NCBI RefSeq assembly: GCF_025847235.1
Contig: NZ_JAOZEW010000035.1
Location: forward strand, 1 to 36,174
DNA: 36,174 nt
Direction: 5' to 3'
From: Flavobacterium shii
Lineage (GTDB): Bacteria; Bacteroidota; Bacteroidia; Flavobacteriales; Flavobacteriaceae
Both the position numbers and the translations under genes were made by a program. Every line of letters begins with the position of its first letter. Position 1 is the stretch's first letter. The notes under the pieces are model-generated. The model searched no databases and was not told the DNA's origin. It worked only from the letters and a program-made list of their open reading frames with translations. Below are positions 7,797 to 16,726 of this stretch, in pieces.

Positions 7797-9341
7797 ATGG
7801 AAAACTTCAAAAATTTAAACCCAATTAAGGTCGATAAAACCGCAATTATTCATTTAGAAAAAGGGAAACTTCCCCCGCAGGTACTAGAGTTAGAAGAGGC
7901 TGTACTTGGTGCGATGATGATTGATAAAAAAGGTGTAGATGATGTGATTGATATTTTGCAGCCTGATGCTTTTTATAAGGATGGACATAAATATATTTTT
8001 GAGGCAATTGTTCAGCTTTTTACCGAAACACAACCAATCGATTTATTGACTGTTTCGGCGCAATTAAAAAAGAATGCAAAATTAGATTTAGCCGGAGGGG
8101 ATTTTTATTTAATTCAGCTTACGCAAAAAGTAGCTTCTTCTGCGCATATCGAATTTCACTCGCGTATTATACTTCAAAAATTTATTCAACGTAGTTTAAT
8201 TCGAATTTCTTCGGAAATTATAGAAGCCTCTTATGATGAAACAACAGATGTATTTGATTTACTTGATCAAGCCGAATCAAAATTATATGAAGTAACACAA
8301 GGAAATGTTAAGCGTAGTTCCGAAACTGCGCAAAGTTTAGTACTTCAAGCTAAAAAGCGTATTGAAGAAATCGCTAAACAAGAAGGATTGAGTGGTGTTG
8401 AAACCGGTTTTACTAATTTAGATAAACTGACTTCTGGATGGCAACCGAGTGATTTGATTATTATTGCAGCTAGACCTGCGATGGGAAAAACCGCGTTTGT
8501 ACTTTCAATGGCTAGAAATATTGCTATTGATTTTGGACATGCAGTTGCATTGTTTTCTTTGGAGATGGCCTCAGTTCAGTTGATTACGAGGTTAATTTCA
8601 TCAGAAACAGGATTATCGTCAGAGAAATTACGTACTGGTAAATTAGAACCTCATGAATGGGAGATGTTGAGTACTAAAGTGAAAAACTTAGAAAAAGCTC
8701 CTTTGTATATTGATGATACACCATCACTTTCTATTTTTGATTTAAGAGCAAAATGTCGTCGTTTGGTTTCACAGCACGGTATTAAAATTATCATTGTTGA
8801 TTATTTGCAATTGATGACAGCTGGAGGAAATAATAAAGGAGGAGGAAATCGTGAGCAGGAAATCTCTACAATTTCCCGAAACTTAAAGGCATTGGCAAAA
8901 GAGCTAAACGTTCCGGTAATTGCACTGTCGCAGTTATCGCGTGCCGTTGAAACGCGTGGATCAAGTAAGCGTCCGTTGCTATCGGATCTTCGTGAATCTG
9001 GAGCAATTGAGCAGGATGCTGATATTGTTTCGTTTTTATACCGACCAGAATATTACAAAATTGAAGAATGGGATGATGATGAAGCTTCGCCAACCACTGG
9101 TCAGGCTGAAATAATGATAGCCAAGCACCGTAATGGTGGTATCGAAAACGTTCGTTTGAAATTTATAGGACACCTTGGGAAATTTGATAACCTTGATGAT
9201 TTTTCGGGTAGTTATGACGATTTGCCATCTAAAATGAATCATGAGGATAATCCGTTTATTACTAAAAATCTACCTTCTGCTAATGAAGCTTTTGGTAGTA
9301 ATTTTAATGATGATGACGATGACAGTGACGTACCATTTTAA
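7797..9341 (+). CDS. dnaB: Replicative DNA helicase DnaB
   Basis: Hexameric helicase of the replication fork. The N-terminal DnaB domain is seen around residues 28-130 (LELEEAVLGAMMIDK), and the RecA-like domain starts near residue 200 (GVETGFTNLDKLTSGW). Walker A is ARPAMGKT (225-232), Walker B-type is IIIVDYLQLM, and the arginine-rich SQLSRAVETR segment follows. No intein is present. The C-terminus is an acidic run ending DDDDDSDVPF, which resembles the C-terminal tip of single-stranded DNA-binding protein. A near-consensus -7 (TAAATTTTG, one base too long) lies just upstream. Confidence 0.97.
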   Translation: MENFKNLNPIKVDKTAIIHLEKGKLPPQVLELEEAVLGAMMIDKKGVDDVIDILQPDAFYKDGHKYIFEAIVQLFTETQPIDLLTVSAQLKKNAKLDLAGGDFYLIQLTQKVASSAHIEFHSRIILQKFIQRSLIRISSEIIEASYDETTDVFDLLDQAESKLYEVTQGNVKRSSETAQSLVLQAKKRIEEIAKQEGLSGVETGFTNLDKLTSGWQPSDLIIIAARPAMGKTAFVLSMARNIAIDFGHAVALFSLEMASVQLITRLISSETGLSSEKLRTGKLEPHEWEMLSTKVKNLEKAPLYIDDTPSLSIFDLRAKCRRLVSQHGIKIIIVDYLQLMTAGGNNKGGGNREQEISTISRNLKALAKELNVPVIALSQLSRAVETRGSSKRPLLSDLRESGAIEQDADIVSFLYRPEYYKIEEWDDDEASPTTGQAEIMIAKHRNGGIENVRLKFIGHLGKFDNLDDFSGSYDDLPSKMNHEDNPFITKNLPSANEAFGSNFNDDDDDSDVPF

Positions 9342-9363
9342 TATGTATTAAAATTATAGAAAT

Positions 9364-9400
9364 AAAAAAGAGGAAATTGTTTGACAATTTCCTCTTTTTT
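9364..9400. terminator. Bidirectional terminator between dnaB and the 9413 gene
   Basis: A 16-base stem (9364-9379 with 9385-9400) around a five-base loop has A6 on one side and T6 on the other, so it can end transcription from both converging genes. Confidence 0.93.
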
Positions 9401-9412
9401 ATTTTTGAATGA

Positions 9413-9934
9413 TCAATTAAAACCTGGATTTTTTACTAAATAAAAATTAAAGGTTGAAAATAATAAATTGGATTCTTCATAATTAACTGGACAATATTCT
9501 GGTTTGAAGTCAGGGTTGTATTGCCATTGATCACTATGAACACTGCATCCATTTCTAGTTAAATAGAGATTCCCTTCGTATGGCTTGTATCCATCGACTT
9601 TAATTTCAATTAATAGTTTTTCGGATATTTTTTCGGAATTTGAAAACCCTGAATAAATGGAATAAGAACCATTTAAAGCATTAATCGAGTGTTTCTTTGA
9701 GAAAAATCTATTTCTTTTTGTTTTTATATGCATATCTGTATTTATAGGCAGATGTGTTATCGAATCTAATATTGTACCTTTTATTATAATTTTTTTGCTA
9801 GTACCAAGCATTGGGGTTAAATCTAGATTATTAATGTTATCTGGCTTAGGAGTTGATAATAAAGCTTCAGTTGATAAAAATAATAAGGCTGAAGTTAATA
9901 GGCTTGTTTTTTTTACAAATAATCTTCTTTTCAT
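9413..9934 (-). CDS. Small exported protein with a beta-sandwich (CarboxypepD_reg-like) domain
   Basis: A 173-residue protein. MKRRLFVKKTSLLTSALLFL is a signal-peptide-like start, with cleavage probably near residue 27. The rest begins KIIIKGTILDSITHLPINTD, which resembles the opening strands of carboxypeptidase-regulatory-like or dioxygenase-type beta-sandwich domains (G-x-V-x-D-x2-T-x2-P-I). The C-terminal half has CSVHSDQWQYNPDFKPEYC with two cysteines that could pair in the periplasm. It lies downstream of the adhesin on the same strand but beyond a hairpin, so it may be separately expressed. Its function is not recognised. Confidence 0.75.
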   Translation of the reverse strand: MKRRLFVKKTSLLTSALLFLSTEALLSTPKPDNINNLDLTPMLGTSKKIIIKGTILDSITHLPINTDMHIKTKRNRFFSKKHSINALNGSYSIYSGFSNSEKISEKLLIEIKVDGYKPYEGNLYLTRNGCSVHSDQWQYNPDFKPEYCPVNYEESNLLFSTFNFYLVKNPGFN

Positions 9935-9993
9935 AATTTTTTAATATTTGTGGTTCAGTAATACAGTAAGAATTCAATCATAAATTAATCAAG

Positions 9994-10024
9994 TAATAAA
10001 ATTGGGGACGTTTTAAACGTCCCC
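9994..10024 (-). terminator. Hairpin terminator of the SprB-repeat adhesin gene
   Basis: GGGGACGTTT (10004-10013) and AAACGTCCCC (10015-10024) form a perfect ten-base GC-rich stem with a minimal loop. On the minus strand it is followed by a weak T-rich stretch. It sits ten bases past the adhesin stop codon. Confidence 0.75.
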
Positions 10025-10033
10025 AGATTTTAA

Positions 10034-13000
10034 TTATTTTTTCAGAATTAATTTATGCGTAGTTATTTTACTGCCTTTCATTTCACAAATAAAATAAATG
10101 CCATCAGCTAGATTCTCAATATTAATTGAGTTATTAATATCTGCTGAAACTTTAACTGTTTTAACAGTTTGCCCAGATTGATTTACAATATTTAAATCAC
10201 CGTCATGATCAGATTTTATGTTTACAATACCTTTACTAGGATTTGGATACACCATAAATTTAGATTTTTCCTCAAAACTAGGGGTTGCTAATGTGCTAAC
10301 AACAATACATGGTGTAGAAACAGTACATCCATTTAACGTTATAGCAACTCCATAAGATCCATTTGCTAATGGAGTAAATGATTGACCTACTTCTCCAACA
10401 ATCGGTGTATTTGGACATTGAAACCATTGGTAGGTTGCACCTGATTGTCCAGAGGTTAAAATATTATTGGCTAATGTAATAGCTAGGGTATATGCAACAG
10501 GTTGGGTAATAGTGAAGTTTTGAGTGGTAGTACATGTATTAGCATCAGTTACCGTTACAGTATATGCTCCGGCAGTAAGGCCAGATGCAGTTGCACCTGT
10601 TCCTCCAGATGGAGACCATGAGTATGTGTATACTCCAGCTCCACCATTAGCAGTTACTGTAGCCGATCCGTCAGAACCTCCATTACAGTTCACATTAGTT
10701 TGTGTACCTGATGTTGTAATTGCTGTAGGCTCAGTAATAGTGAAGTTTTGAGTTGTAGTACATGTATTAGCATCAGTTACCGTTACAGTATATGCCCCGG
10801 CAGTAAGACCAGTTGCAGTTGCAGCCGTTCCACCAGAAGGCGACCAAGAATAAGTATATGCACCAGTTCCACCAGATGCAGTAACAGTTGCCGAAGCGTT
10901 AGCTCCACCATTACAGCTTGCATTGGTTTGAATACCTGATGTTGTAATTGCTGAAGGTTCAGTAATAGTAAAGTTTTGAGAGGTAGTACATGTATTAGTA
11001 TCAGTTACTGTCACAGTATATGCTCCGGCAGTTAGACCAGTTGCAGTTGCAGCTGTTCCACCAGAAGGAGACCAAGAATAAGTATATGAACCAGTTCCTC
11101 CTGATACAGATACAGTTGCAGAAGCGTTAGCCCCACCATTACAGCTTACATTAGTTTGTGTACCTGATGTTGCAATTACATTAGGCTCAGTAATAGTGAA
11201 GTTTTGAGTTGTAGTACATGTATTAGCATCAGTTACAGTTACAGTATATGCTCCTGCCGTAAGACCAGTTGCAGTTGCTGCCGTTCCGCCCGAAGGAGAC
11301 CAAGAATAAGTATATGAACCAGTTCCGCCAGATGCCGTAACAGTTGCAGAAGCATCAGCTCCACCATTACAGCTTACATTAATCTGATTTGCTGATGTTG
11401 TAATTGAAGAAGGCTCAGTAATAGTGAAGTTTTGAGCCGTAGAACATGAATTTGCATCAGTTACCGTCACAGTATATGTTCCAGCAGTTAGACCAGTTGC
11501 AGTTGCAGCCGTTCCACCAGAAGGAGACCAAGAATAAGTATATGCACCAGTTCCTCCAGATGCAGATACGGTTGCAGAAGCGTTAGCCCCTCCATTACAG
11601 CTTACATTAGTTTGTGTACCTGATGTTGCAATAGCACTAGGTTGTGAAATAATATAAAGTTGTGGTCTGGTACATCCATTAGCATCAGTTACAGTTACAG
11701 TATATATTCCTGGAGTAAGACCAGATGCAGTTGCAGCAGTACCACCAGAAGGAGACCAAGAATAAGTATATGCACCTGTTCCTCCAATTGCACTTGCAGT
11801 TGCCGATCCGTTAGACCCACCATTACAGCTTACATTAACCTGTGAAGGTGTAATTATAATAGTGCCAGGTTGTGAAATAGTGTAGGATTGTTGTTTAGTA
11901 CAATTATTAGCATCCGTTACCGTCACAGTATATGCTCCAGCAGTAAGACCAGATGCAGTTGCAGCGGTTCCACCAGAAGGAGACCAAGAATAAGTATATG
12001 AACCAGCTCCCCCAGTTACAGTCACAGTTGCAGACGCATTAGACCCACCATTACAGCTTACATTAGTCTGTGAAGGTATAATTGCAATAGGACTAGGTTG
12101 TGAAATAGTGTAGGATTGTTGTTTAGTACAATTATTAGCATCCGTTACCGTCACAGTATATGCCCCAGCAGTAAGACCAGATGCAGTTGCTGCGGTTCCA
12201 CCAGAAGGAGACCAAGAATAAGTATATGAACCAGCTCCCCCAGTTACAGTTGCAGTTGCTGATGCATTAGACCCACCATTACAGCTTACATTAGTCTGTG
12301 AAGGTGTAATTGCAATAGGACTAGGTTGTGAAATAGTATAGGATTGTTGTTTAGTACAACTATTAGCATCAGTCACAGTCACAGTATATGCTCCGGCAGT
12401 AAGACCAGATGCCGTTGCAGCAGTTCCGCCCGAAGGAGACCAAGAATAAGTATATGAACCAGCTCCCCCAGTTACAGTTGCAGTTGCCGATGCGTTAGAA
12501 CCACCATTGCAACTTACATTAACTTGAGTAGGAGTAATTGCAATTGCACTTGGCTGTGTAATAGTAACGGATTTGGTAATAAATGTTTCACTATCAGTAA
12601 TAGTGCAAGTATATGCTCCAGCAGTAAGACCAGATGCAGTTGCAGCAGTTCCGCCCGAAGGAGACCAAGAATAAGTATACGAACCAGCTCCTCCAGTTGT
12701 TGTTACACTTGCAACACCATTTGATCCGGCATTACAGCTTACATTATTTTGGCTTGTAGTTGCCGTTAGCGCGGCATTAGTTGTAAAGGTTAAATCGGCT
12801 CCATAACTTGTAGTCACAGAATTAATAGCGTATGCTCTAAAATGGACTGTTGATCCAGGAGGTAGTGAACTTATAGAAGCTGAAAAACTACCAGTTCCTG
12901 TCCCATTACTAACTTTAGTATTTGCTGTAGTTGGATTTGCTGTAGTCGCCCAAACGATTCCTCTCTCGGTTACTGTAGAGCCACCATCAGATGTGACATT

Positions 13001-13645
13001 TCCACCAAGTGTAGCTTTTGTAGCTCCTACATTTGTAGCAGCAGTAGTAGTCACAGTTGGAGGAGCACCTACCGACCAGGTAAATGCATCCAGAGCAGCG
13101 TATTCAAAACTACCAGTAGTGCTTATAACTATTTGATCAATAGGGATGTTTGAGTTATTAGCACCTCCGAAAATGGTCATGTTTATGAAAGTAAAACCAT
13201 TATTAATAGCGAGACTCGTAGTATTGAATCCAGGAGTCGATGTTGCTGTAAATTGAGTAACACCGCCCAATTTACCAACTATTGTCAAAGTACCTAATAC
13301 ATTAAGATTTAAACCAACAGCACTTGATAAGTATAAATACATGCTGTTTAATCTAAATGGTACAGCACCAGCTGTTGAAATTGTAAATTGTATAGGGCTA
13401 CCCGCAAAAGCAGAGACACTATTGTCTATATACTGGTTATCTGGTGTAGAACCATTCCACCCAGTGCCTGGGTATGAAGAAATTTTGAAGATTCCTTGTA
13501 GTTGAGATGTGATATTGAAAACTTGTGAGTTGCTGGTGAATGATGTGGATCCCACAGTTTGACTTTCAAAAGTCTCAGTTGTTTGTGCCCATGTGAACTG
13601 CGATAGTATCAAGGTAAAAAGGGCAATTAAGTATTTTTTTTTCAT
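10034..13645 (-). CDS. SprB-repeat cell-surface adhesin with T9SS sorting domain
   Basis: A 1203-residue exported protein. Residues 1-20 form a signal peptide ending TWAQ. About 21-192 is a beta-rich N-terminal domain, and about 196-289 is a fibronectin III-like domain (PPTVTTTAATNVGATKATL to YGADLTFTT). About 298-1047 holds ten SprB repeats of about 76 residues, each with NVSCNGG, YTYSWSPSGGTAATA and YTVTVTDAN. About 1128-1203 is a T9SS type A sorting domain (FMVYPNPSKGIVNIKS to THKLILKK). SprB itself is the mobile gliding adhesin of Flavobacterium johnsoniae and is far longer; this smaller relative is probably anchored at the cell surface by the type IX system. No TAnnTTTG promoter is clear upstream. 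Confidence 0.9.
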   Translation of the reverse strand: MKKKYLIALFTLILSQFTWAQTTETFESQTVGSTSFTSNSQVFNITSQLQGIFKISSYPGTGWNGSTPDNQYIDNSVSAFAGSPIQFTISTAGAVPFRLNSMYLYLSSAVGLNLNVLGTLTIVGKLGGVTQFTATSTPGFNTTSLAINNGFTFINMTIFGGANNSNIPIDQIVISTTGSFEYAALDAFTWSVGAPPTVTTTAATNVGATKATLGGNVTSDGGSTVTERGIVWATTANPTTANTKVSNGTGTGSFSASISSLPPGSTVHFRAYAINSVTTSYGADLTFTTNAALTATTSQNNVSCNAGSNGVASVTTTGGAGSYTYSWSPSGGTAATASGLTAGAYTCTITDSETFITKSVTITQPSAIAITPTQVNVSCNGGSNASATATVTGGAGSYTYSWSPSGGTAATASGLTAGAYTVTVTDANSCTKQQSYTISQPSPIAITPSQTNVSCNGGSNASATATVTGGAGSYTYSWSPSGGTAATASGLTAGAYTVTVTDANNCTKQQSYTISQPSPIAIIPSQTNVSCNGGSNASATVTVTGGAGSYTYSWSPSGGTAATASGLTAGAYTVTVTDANNCTKQQSYTISQPGTIIITPSQVNVSCNGGSNGSATASAIGGTGAYTYSWSPSGGTAATASGLTPGIYTVTVTDANGCTRPQLYIISQPSAIATSGTQTNVSCNGGANASATVSASGGTGAYTYSWSPSGGTAATATGLTAGTYTVTVTDANSCSTAQNFTITEPSSITTSANQINVSCNGGADASATVTASGGTGSYTYSWSPSGGTAATATGLTAGAYTVTVTDANTCTTTQNFTITEPNVIATSGTQTNVSCNGGANASATVSVSGGTGSYTYSWSPSGGTAATATGLTAGAYTVTVTDTNTCTTSQNFTITEPSAITTSGIQTNASCNGGANASATVTASGGTGAYTYSWSPSGGTAATATGLTAGAYTVTVTDANTCTTTQNFTITEPTAITTSGTQTNVNCNGGSDGSATVTANGGAGVYTYSWSPSGGTGATASGLTAGAYTVTVTDANTCTTTQNFTITQPVAYTLAITLANNILTSGQSGATYQWFQCPNTPIVGEVGQSFTPLANGSYGVAITLNGCTVSTPCIVVSTLATPSFEEKSKFMVYPNPSKGIVNIKSDHDGDLNIVNQSGQTVKTVKVSADINNSINIENLADGIYFICEMKGSKITTHKLILKK
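10505..12754 (-). repeat. Tandem array of ten 228-bp SprB repeats
   Basis: Ten near-identical units of 228 bases (76 codons) lie head to tail inside the adhesin gene. The units fall into two families. Those near the N-terminus (repeats 2-5) end in KQQSYTISQP or a close variant, and those toward the C-terminus (repeats 6-10) end in TQNFTITEP. The DNA identity is high enough for copy-number change by recombination. Confidence 0.93.
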
Positions 13646-13741
13646 AATACAATTTTTTAAAAGTGAAATAATATTTTGGATTTATGGAATTAATTTAAAA
13701 TGCTTTCTATTTCTTTGTGTAATGTTTACTAATTTGTAATT

Positions 13742-14773
13742 ATGTATAAAGAAGAATTAAAAAAAATCACTCAGCAGATTATAGACTCAGAAAAAATCAC
13801 TGACGAAATATTTTCGGTACAATTACTTTCTGAATTTTTTGATAAAAACAATCAAAAGGTGGAGACGCTAGACAAAGCCAATGAATCCATTGTTATAGGA
13901 GGTATTGCTTTGTCATCCTTTGATGCTGCTATATGCGTAAATGATTCTTTGCGTACTTCTCGTTTTATAAAATCAGTTTTTAAGGCTATCAATGTTCTTA
14001 AAAGCCGTTTTTTAAACCAAAAAATTAATATTTTGTATGCCGGATGCGGACCTCATGCTACTTTACTTCTGCCATTATTAACGTTATTTAAAGAAAATGA
14101 CTTAGATATTATTTTGCTCGATATTAATAGTTCATCTATTGAGTCAGTTCAAAATTGGATTTCAATTATCAATTTGGAGAACTTCAGTGTACAAGCTATT
14201 CAGGCAGATGCTGTAAAATATGTAAAACCTGATTCATGGGATATGCATTTGCTTATTTCAGAAACTATGTTTGAAGCCCTACTTAGAGAGCCTCAGGTTG
14301 CTATAACTAAAAACTTAGCTCCACAGTTGGTTTCGTCTGGAATATTAATTCCTGAAGAAATTAATATTGATTTTGGCTATACTATTTTTTCTAAAGAACC
14401 ATATCTAAAGAGTACTTCAAAATTGACTATTGAAAATTTTAATTATTCTCGTTATCCCCAGTTTTTAAATGGAGGGAGATTATTCACAATAAATAAAGAA
14501 CTTAGTTTTATCTCTGATGTAAATTTTGATCATACAATTGAAAGCGATTTCTATGAAATTCCAAAGGATTTTGATTTGTTTCCTGATGTTGCTATTTTTA
14601 CTACAATTAAAATCTTTGATAATTTCACTTTAAATGTTGGAGAGTCTTATATAACAAATCCATTTTGTATAGCATCATTGTTTAATATTGAGATGCCTGG
14701 TAACATTAAATTAGCATACAGTTTTCAAAAAAATCCAGAATGGTCATATAAATTAAAAGGTAAAGAAAACTAG
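13742..14773 (+). CDS. PRMT-like SAM-dependent methyltransferase
   Basis: A 343-residue class I methyltransferase. The SAM-binding glycine loop is ILYAGCGPHATLLLPLL (residues 97-113), with an acidic strand-2 end at LLDIN (Asp127). ISETMFEALLREPQ (172-185), followed by LVSSGILIPEEI, resembles the double-E loop and post-loop strand of protein arginine methyltransferases. The N-terminal 90 residues are helical with no known domain, and the last 130 look like a beta-barrel, also PRMT-like. It has no signal peptide. Its stop codon lies inside the loop of a terminator shared with the converging tail-collar gene. The target is unknown. Confidence 0.75.
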   Translation: MYKEELKKITQQIIDSEKITDEIFSVQLLSEFFDKNNQKVETLDKANESIVIGGIALSSFDAAICVNDSLRTSRFIKSVFKAINVLKSRFLNQKINILYAGCGPHATLLLPLLTLFKENDLDIILLDINSSSIESVQNWISIINLENFSVQAIQADAVKYVKPDSWDMHLLISETMFEALLREPQVAITKNLAPQLVSSGILIPEEINIDFGYTIFSKEPYLKSTSKLTIENFNYSRYPQFLNGGRLFTINKELSFISDVNFDHTIESDFYEIPKDFDLFPDVAIFTTIKIFDNFTLNVGESYITNPFCIASLFNIEMPGNIKLAYSFQKNPEWSYKLKGKEN

Positions 14774-14787
14774 ACTTTACCTTTTAA
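14753..14787. terminator. Bidirectional terminator overlapping the methyltransferase stop
   Basis: TTAAAAGGTAAAG (14753-14765) pairs perfectly with CTTTACCTTTTAA (14775-14787). The nine-base loop contains the TAG stop of the methyltransferase gene. The tail-collar gene ends 12 bases further on. Confidence 0.85.
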
Positions 14788-14798
14788 TGATATGATGA

Positions 14799-15365
14799 TT
14801 AGTTTCTTGAAGGGAAAAGACCTTGTAGGCATATAATATAATTTATAGCCAATACAGGCTGTATATTATTTACAGGTATTCCGCCTCCAGTAGAACTTAA
14901 TACTACAGAAGTAGCATTTAATTTTGTGTCTGGAGTTACTGAGTTATATGTCATTGTAGGAGCAAAACCTCTTCCTGATGGGGTACCAGAAGCAGCTAAG
15001 CTAGAACCATCCACAGGAATCTCTAGTGAGCCATTTGATTTACTTACACTCATTGTCCCAGTGTGACTATGTGGGGGTAAATTAGTAATTAATAAGGTGT
15101 TTTTTTCGGTTCCTACTGGTTGACCTAAAGGATAAGTGCTAAGTCCTGGCCCTGGTCCTGATGCATTTGTAGCTCCTAGAGGTACTCTTGATCTAAGATC
15201 TGGCAATCCAAATGTGTTTTGTCCGTTTCCTCCATAAGTAGTCCCTATAATAGCAAATAATGCTTGATTTTGAGCTATTGATAAAAGGGAACCATCACAA
15301 AATGCCCAGCCTGCAGGAGCAAAGTTCCCTGCGAATATCTTAACTATTCCGATGTATTCGTCCAT
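14799..15365 (-). CDS. Orphan phage tail-collar domain protein (MdpB-like)
   Basis: A 188-residue protein of the tail-collar (microcystin-dependent protein) family. The hallmark start is present (IFAGNFAPAGWAFCDGSLL), then QNQALFAIIGTTYGGNGQNTFGLPDLRSRVPLG, a His-rich turn NLPPHSHTGTM, and the conserved end INNIQP-like VNNIQPVLAINYIICLQG. Many bacteria carry such genes outside any prophage, and none of the neighbours here is phage-derived. It has no signal peptide. It converges on the methyltransferase gene. A conserved AGGTAT-W3-TACGT motif lies 79 bases upstream. Confidence 0.88.
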   Translation of the reverse strand: MDEYIGIVKIFAGNFAPAGWAFCDGSLLSIAQNQALFAIIGTTYGGNGQNTFGLPDLRSRVPLGATNASGPGPGLSTYPLGQPVGTEKNTLLITNLPPHSHTGTMSVSKSNGSLEIPVDGSSLAASGTPSGRGFAPTMTYNSVTPDTKLNATSVVLSSTGGGIPVNNIQPVLAINYIICLQGLFPSRN

Positions 15366-15709
15366 AATTATTGAAAATTTAAGTTAAATGTTAATTAATG
15401 TTTTAAACTTTATAAAATTAAATCATAATAAAATCATGGATACACGTATTTATACCTGTTTTTAAATTCTACTTAATGAAATGTTAATAGTCTTTAAGTA
15501 TGATGGAGATTGTGTAGGTTTTTTGATCTTTAAATAGATTAACCTTAGTTTATTTAAAGGTTTAATCTTGTTAAATAAATAATTTGATAAAAGCATTGAT
15601 CTATTTGCTTTTTAAGTGTTCTACAGAATTTATTTTTTTGTCAAAGGATAAAAATCAATAGTTGGTATAACTATTAATAAAAGCCGAATTATCTAAAAAC
15701 CTAAAAATT
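15366..15709. other. Intergenic region between divergent genes
   Basis: 344 bases without a gene. It holds the AGGTAT motif (15444-15457) and a perfect seven-base inverted repeat AATAGTT-N5-AACTATT at 15657-15675, 35 bases upstream of the 15710 start. No clear TAnnTTTG element is found for either flanking gene. Confidence 0.4.
15444..15457 (-). promoter_or_regulatory. AGGTAT-W3-TACGT motif upstream of the tail-collar gene
   Basis: On the minus strand this reads AGGTATAAATACGT. The same 14-base pattern occurs upstream of two other plus-strand genes (18509-18522 and 29356-29369). The core is an inverted GTA-N4-TAC, the usual shape of a NarL/LuxR-type operator. It lies 79 bases before the ATG at 15365. 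Confidence 0.45.
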
Positions 15710-16033
15710 ATGAGTGAAGAAAAATTTCCAGGCAAAATCAAAATTCAATTACAAACAGCACAGGAATGGGAAAAAAAGTATAGAGATTCTAAACCAGCAG
15801 AGGGTAAAGAAAAAGTTAATGCTTATCTTATCCCTAAAGAAACTTTAGAATTAGTGCTTGCAGAAAATATTGATGCTGTGCGTGCCTATATTGGAATTAA
15901 TGATTTGGGAGAACAAATATTAATGTTTGTAGGAACAGTACTAAATGAAAAAACTGGAATTTACGAAGATGTCTTTGCCAAAGGGGATATTGGATATGAT
16001 AATTCGATTCAGGAAATTGTTTATGACGGGTGA
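15710..16033 (+). CDS. Small soluble protein, probably cut short by a TGA
   Basis: A 107-residue protein of unknown function, with no signal peptide or membrane segment. It contains the stretch AENIDAVRAYIGINDLGEQILMFVG. After the TGA at 16031-16033 the same frame continues RPCPPFGDPGSPMG to a TAA at 16076-16078, three bases before the next ATG. From memory, related Flavobacterium proteins end in just this kind of Cys-Pro-Pro tail, so the TGA looks like a recent nonsense change (for example from GGA). The gene heads a set with a membrane protein, a kinase and a response regulator. Confidence 0.65.
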   Translation: MSEEKFPGKIKIQLQTAQEWEKKYRDSKPAEGKEKVNAYLIPKETLELVLAENIDAVRAYIGINDLGEQILMFVGTVLNEKTGIYEDVFAKGDIGYDNSIQEIVYDG

Positions 16034-16081
16034 AGACCATGCCCTCCTTTTGGAGACCCGGGTAGTCCTATGGGATAAGCT

Positions 16082-16717
16082 ATGATTGATGTCTTAATAT
16101 ATTTGGGCTATTTTATCTTATTGATAAACCTAATTCTATATATGTTTAGCTTTTTCTGTAAAGGAAAAGCTAATGTTTTTTTAGTGAGTTACTTAATCTT
16201 TATATCTATAATGCAATTTATTCTGGAGATGTTTTATTACCTTCATATGAATAATCTGTTTACGATTAATATTTTTTTTATTGGACAAATGGTTTTATTA
16301 GGATTGTTTTATAAATCGATTCTAAAATCAAAAGGAAAAAAAATATTTATAAAATGGTGTTTGGGGCTTGCTTTAATGGTTTTTGGGATTCAGTATTTTA
16401 TTGATCCAGATTAGTTTTTCAAGTTTAATTTATTTGAAATTACTCTCACTTCTCTATTGATTGTAGTTTTTGGGTTGCTACATTTATATAGTATGCTTGC
16501 AAAAAATAAAGAACATTATTATTTTACAATTGGGGTTATTTTTTATCTGTTAGCAAGTACCGTTTTATTTTTGGTAGGAAATCTTACTGTAGATTTAAGT
16601 TCAGATCTAAAGTATTTAACATGGACATTAAATGTATTCTTAATTCTAATTTATTACTTATTTATTTTATACGAGTGGAGAATAAGTTTTTTGTTTAATA
16701 AAACTACTAAAAAATAA
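16082..16717 (+). pseudogene. Multi-helix membrane protein interrupted by a TAG
   Basis: One frame runs through 211 codons but is broken by TAG at 16412-16414. Both halves are strongly hydrophobic, with about six or seven helices in total (first half MIDVLIYLGYFILLINLIL, second half LTSLLIVVFGLLHLYSML). It ends in a basic tail, NKTTKK. The reading frame is kept across the stop, which points to a simple nonsense mutation rather than two genes. It lies between the small protein and the kinase and was probably a membrane partner of the sensor. Confidence 0.7.
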
Positions 16718-16726
16718 AATGAGAGT

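Noticed and set aside
10524..12724. Open frames of 61-75 codons on the plus strand inside the adhesin gene
   Set aside because: They recur at the 228-base period and are antisense shadows of the SprB repeats, with no promoter and low-complexity products.
14799..15365. Part of a prophage
   Set aside because: Only the tail-collar gene is phage-like; there is no integrase, capsid, terminase, lysis gene or attachment repeat nearby.
16031..16055. Selenocysteine reading of the TGA with the following hairpin
   Set aside because: The hairpin does not follow a clear bacterial SECIS form, no selenocysteine genes are seen here, and adjacent genes carry ordinary nonsense and frameshift lesions.
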